Part shown: positions 5,985-6,606 of the stretch, in pieces
Numbering within the stretch: the stretch's first letter is position 1
Layout of the letters: the number at the start of each line of letters is the position of its first letter
DNA from: Nitrospira sp.
Lineage (GTDB): Bacteria > Nitrospirota > Nitrospiria > Nitrospirales > Nitrospiraceae
Length of the DNA: 6,606 nt
NCBI GenBank assembly: GCA_030456405.1
Contig: JAKDNQ010000122.1
Location: 1 to 6,606, forward strand
Direction: 5' to 3'
The notes under the pieces: model-generated
What the model was told of the DNA's origin: nothing
The model's input: only the letters and a program-made list of their open reading frames with translations
The model's database searches: none
Program-made: the position numbers and the translations under genes

Positions 5985-6606
5985 ATGGGTAAATCACTTC
6001 CAATCTTCAATGCTCCGTCTCTGACGGGCGCGTTCGGAAGCATCCAGCAGCAGGTCTCGCAATTCTTTACTCCGCCATCCACGGCTCCTGCGCCGCACGA
6101 TGGCCGAACAGTCGATGACTTCAAGCCCTATCTCATCGCGCTGAACCTCACGAAGCGCTGCAATCTCAAGTGCGACCATTGTTATCTCGATGCGACGACG
6201 AAATCCGCCGGCGGAGACGATGAACTTTCGACAGAAGAATGTTACCGGCTTATCGATCAGATTGCTGAGGTCAACAAGGGCTGCCTCCTCGTGATCACGG
6301 GCGGGGAACCGCTTGTTCGCCCCGACATCCTCGACATCGCTCGCCATGCCGTGAAGCTCGGTTTTATGGTGGTATTCGGAACCAACGGCATGTTGATCGA
6401 CGATCGAATGGCGAAGACCTTGGTCGAGATCGGCGTGATGGGCATGGGCATCAGTATCGATTCGCTCGATCCCCAGAAGCATAATCGCTTCCGAGGTGTG
6501 CCCGGCGCATGGGAGGCCGCGCTTGCCGGAATCGAGGCCTGCAAGCGGAATGGGCTGGCTTTCCAAGTGCACTTCAGCGCGCAGCCCATGAATTACCAGG
6601 AACTGC
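5985..6606 (+). CDS. Radical SAM enzyme, NirJ/AhbD/PqqE-like, 5' part (3' end outside window)
   Basis: The frame is open from ATG 5985 to the window edge (207 codons seen), beginning MGKSLPIFNAPSLTGAFGS. The radical SAM cluster motif is NLTKRCNLKCDHCYLDA, with C59, C63 and C66 of CxxxCxxC binding the 4Fe-4S cluster that cleaves SAM. ITGGEPLVRPDIL (T105-P109) is the SAM-contacting GGEP motif. GTNGMLIDD and MGISIDSLDPQKHNRFRGVP are the following conserved strands. This style (CNLKCxHCY, TGGEPL, SIDSxxxxxHxxFRGxxG) is shared by SPASM-type enzymes such as NirJ (heme d1), AhbC/AhbD (alternative heme route) and PqqE/peptide-maturing enzymes. The C-terminal domain that would separate these is outside the window. 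No Shine-Dalgarno precedes ATG 5985; the start was chosen as the first ATG after the hairpin. About 50 residues precede the cluster motif. Confidence 0.88.
   Translation, partial: MGKSLPIFNAPSLTGAFGSIQQQVSQFFTPPSTAPAPHDGRTVDDFKPYLIALNLTKRCNLKCDHCYLDATTKSAGGDDELSTEECYRLIDQIAEVNKGCLLVITGGEPLVRPDILDIARHAVKLGFMVVFGTNGMLIDDRMAKTLVEIGVMGMGISIDSLDPQKHNRFRGVPGAWEAALAGIEACKRNGLAFQVHFSAQPMNYQEL

Noticed and set aside
5994..6572. 192-codon minus-strand frame opposite the radical SAM gene
   Set aside because: The plus strand carries CxxxCxxC and GGEP motifs in the correct order; the antisense frame has no recognisable domain.

Overview
The window most resembles a chromosome segment from a Nitrospirota (Nitrospira-like) bacterium. 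That placement rests on the tandem universal-stress/PCP_red/rubredoxin protein followed by a radical SAM gene, and on the quinone-type genes at the left; it is inference from gene content, not from a marker gene. Most of the window is moderately GC-rich. An insert at about 2160-3308 is visibly AT-richer and encodes protein that reads like a cyanobacterial one.

Layout. (1) 3-443 is the 3' end of ubiE/menG, the quinone-ring C-methyltransferase. (2) 507-1775, convergent with it, is a complete FAD-dependent aromatic-ring monooxygenase of the UbiH/PHBH group. (3) 1779-2075, upstream of the monooxygenase and on its strand, is a decayed remnant of a plant/archaeal-type (VTE3-like) MPBQ/MSBQ methyltransferase. 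(4) 2227-3222 on the plus strand is an intact, membrane-anchored, cyanobacterial-type (Sll0418-like) MPBQ/MSBQ methyltransferase. (5) 3219-3308 overlaps its stop by ATGA and is the first 29 codons of a second FAD monooxygenase, cut off just after the FAD-binding GxGxxG loop. (6) 3309-3785 has no convincing gene, only a weak ORF remnant. (7) 3786-5891 is a 701-residue fusion of two universal stress domains, three PCP_red-like modules and a rubredoxin-like zinc/iron knuckle. (8) 5891-5975 is an imperfect inverted repeat made of AGTGCTGAG-type units. (9) 5985-6606 is the start of a radical SAM enzyme that runs off the right edge.

How it fits together. The left half looks like a quinone-head-group locus. 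It contains two broken copies of the same two-gene arrangement (methyltransferase then FAD monooxygenase). The resident pair kept the monooxygenase and lost the methyltransferase; the apparently acquired cyanobacterial pair kept the methyltransferase and lost the monooxygenase. The simplest reading is replacement of one methyltransferase family by an unrelated-lineage family in a plastoquinone-like pathway. I recall a report of methyl-plastoquinone in Nitrospirota, which would fit, but I cannot check it here. The right half pairs an unusual nucleotide-binding/rubredoxin/PCP_red scaffold with a radical SAM enzyme of the NirJ/AhbD/PqqE type. This suggests, without proving, a tetrapyrrole- or peptide-modifying unit.
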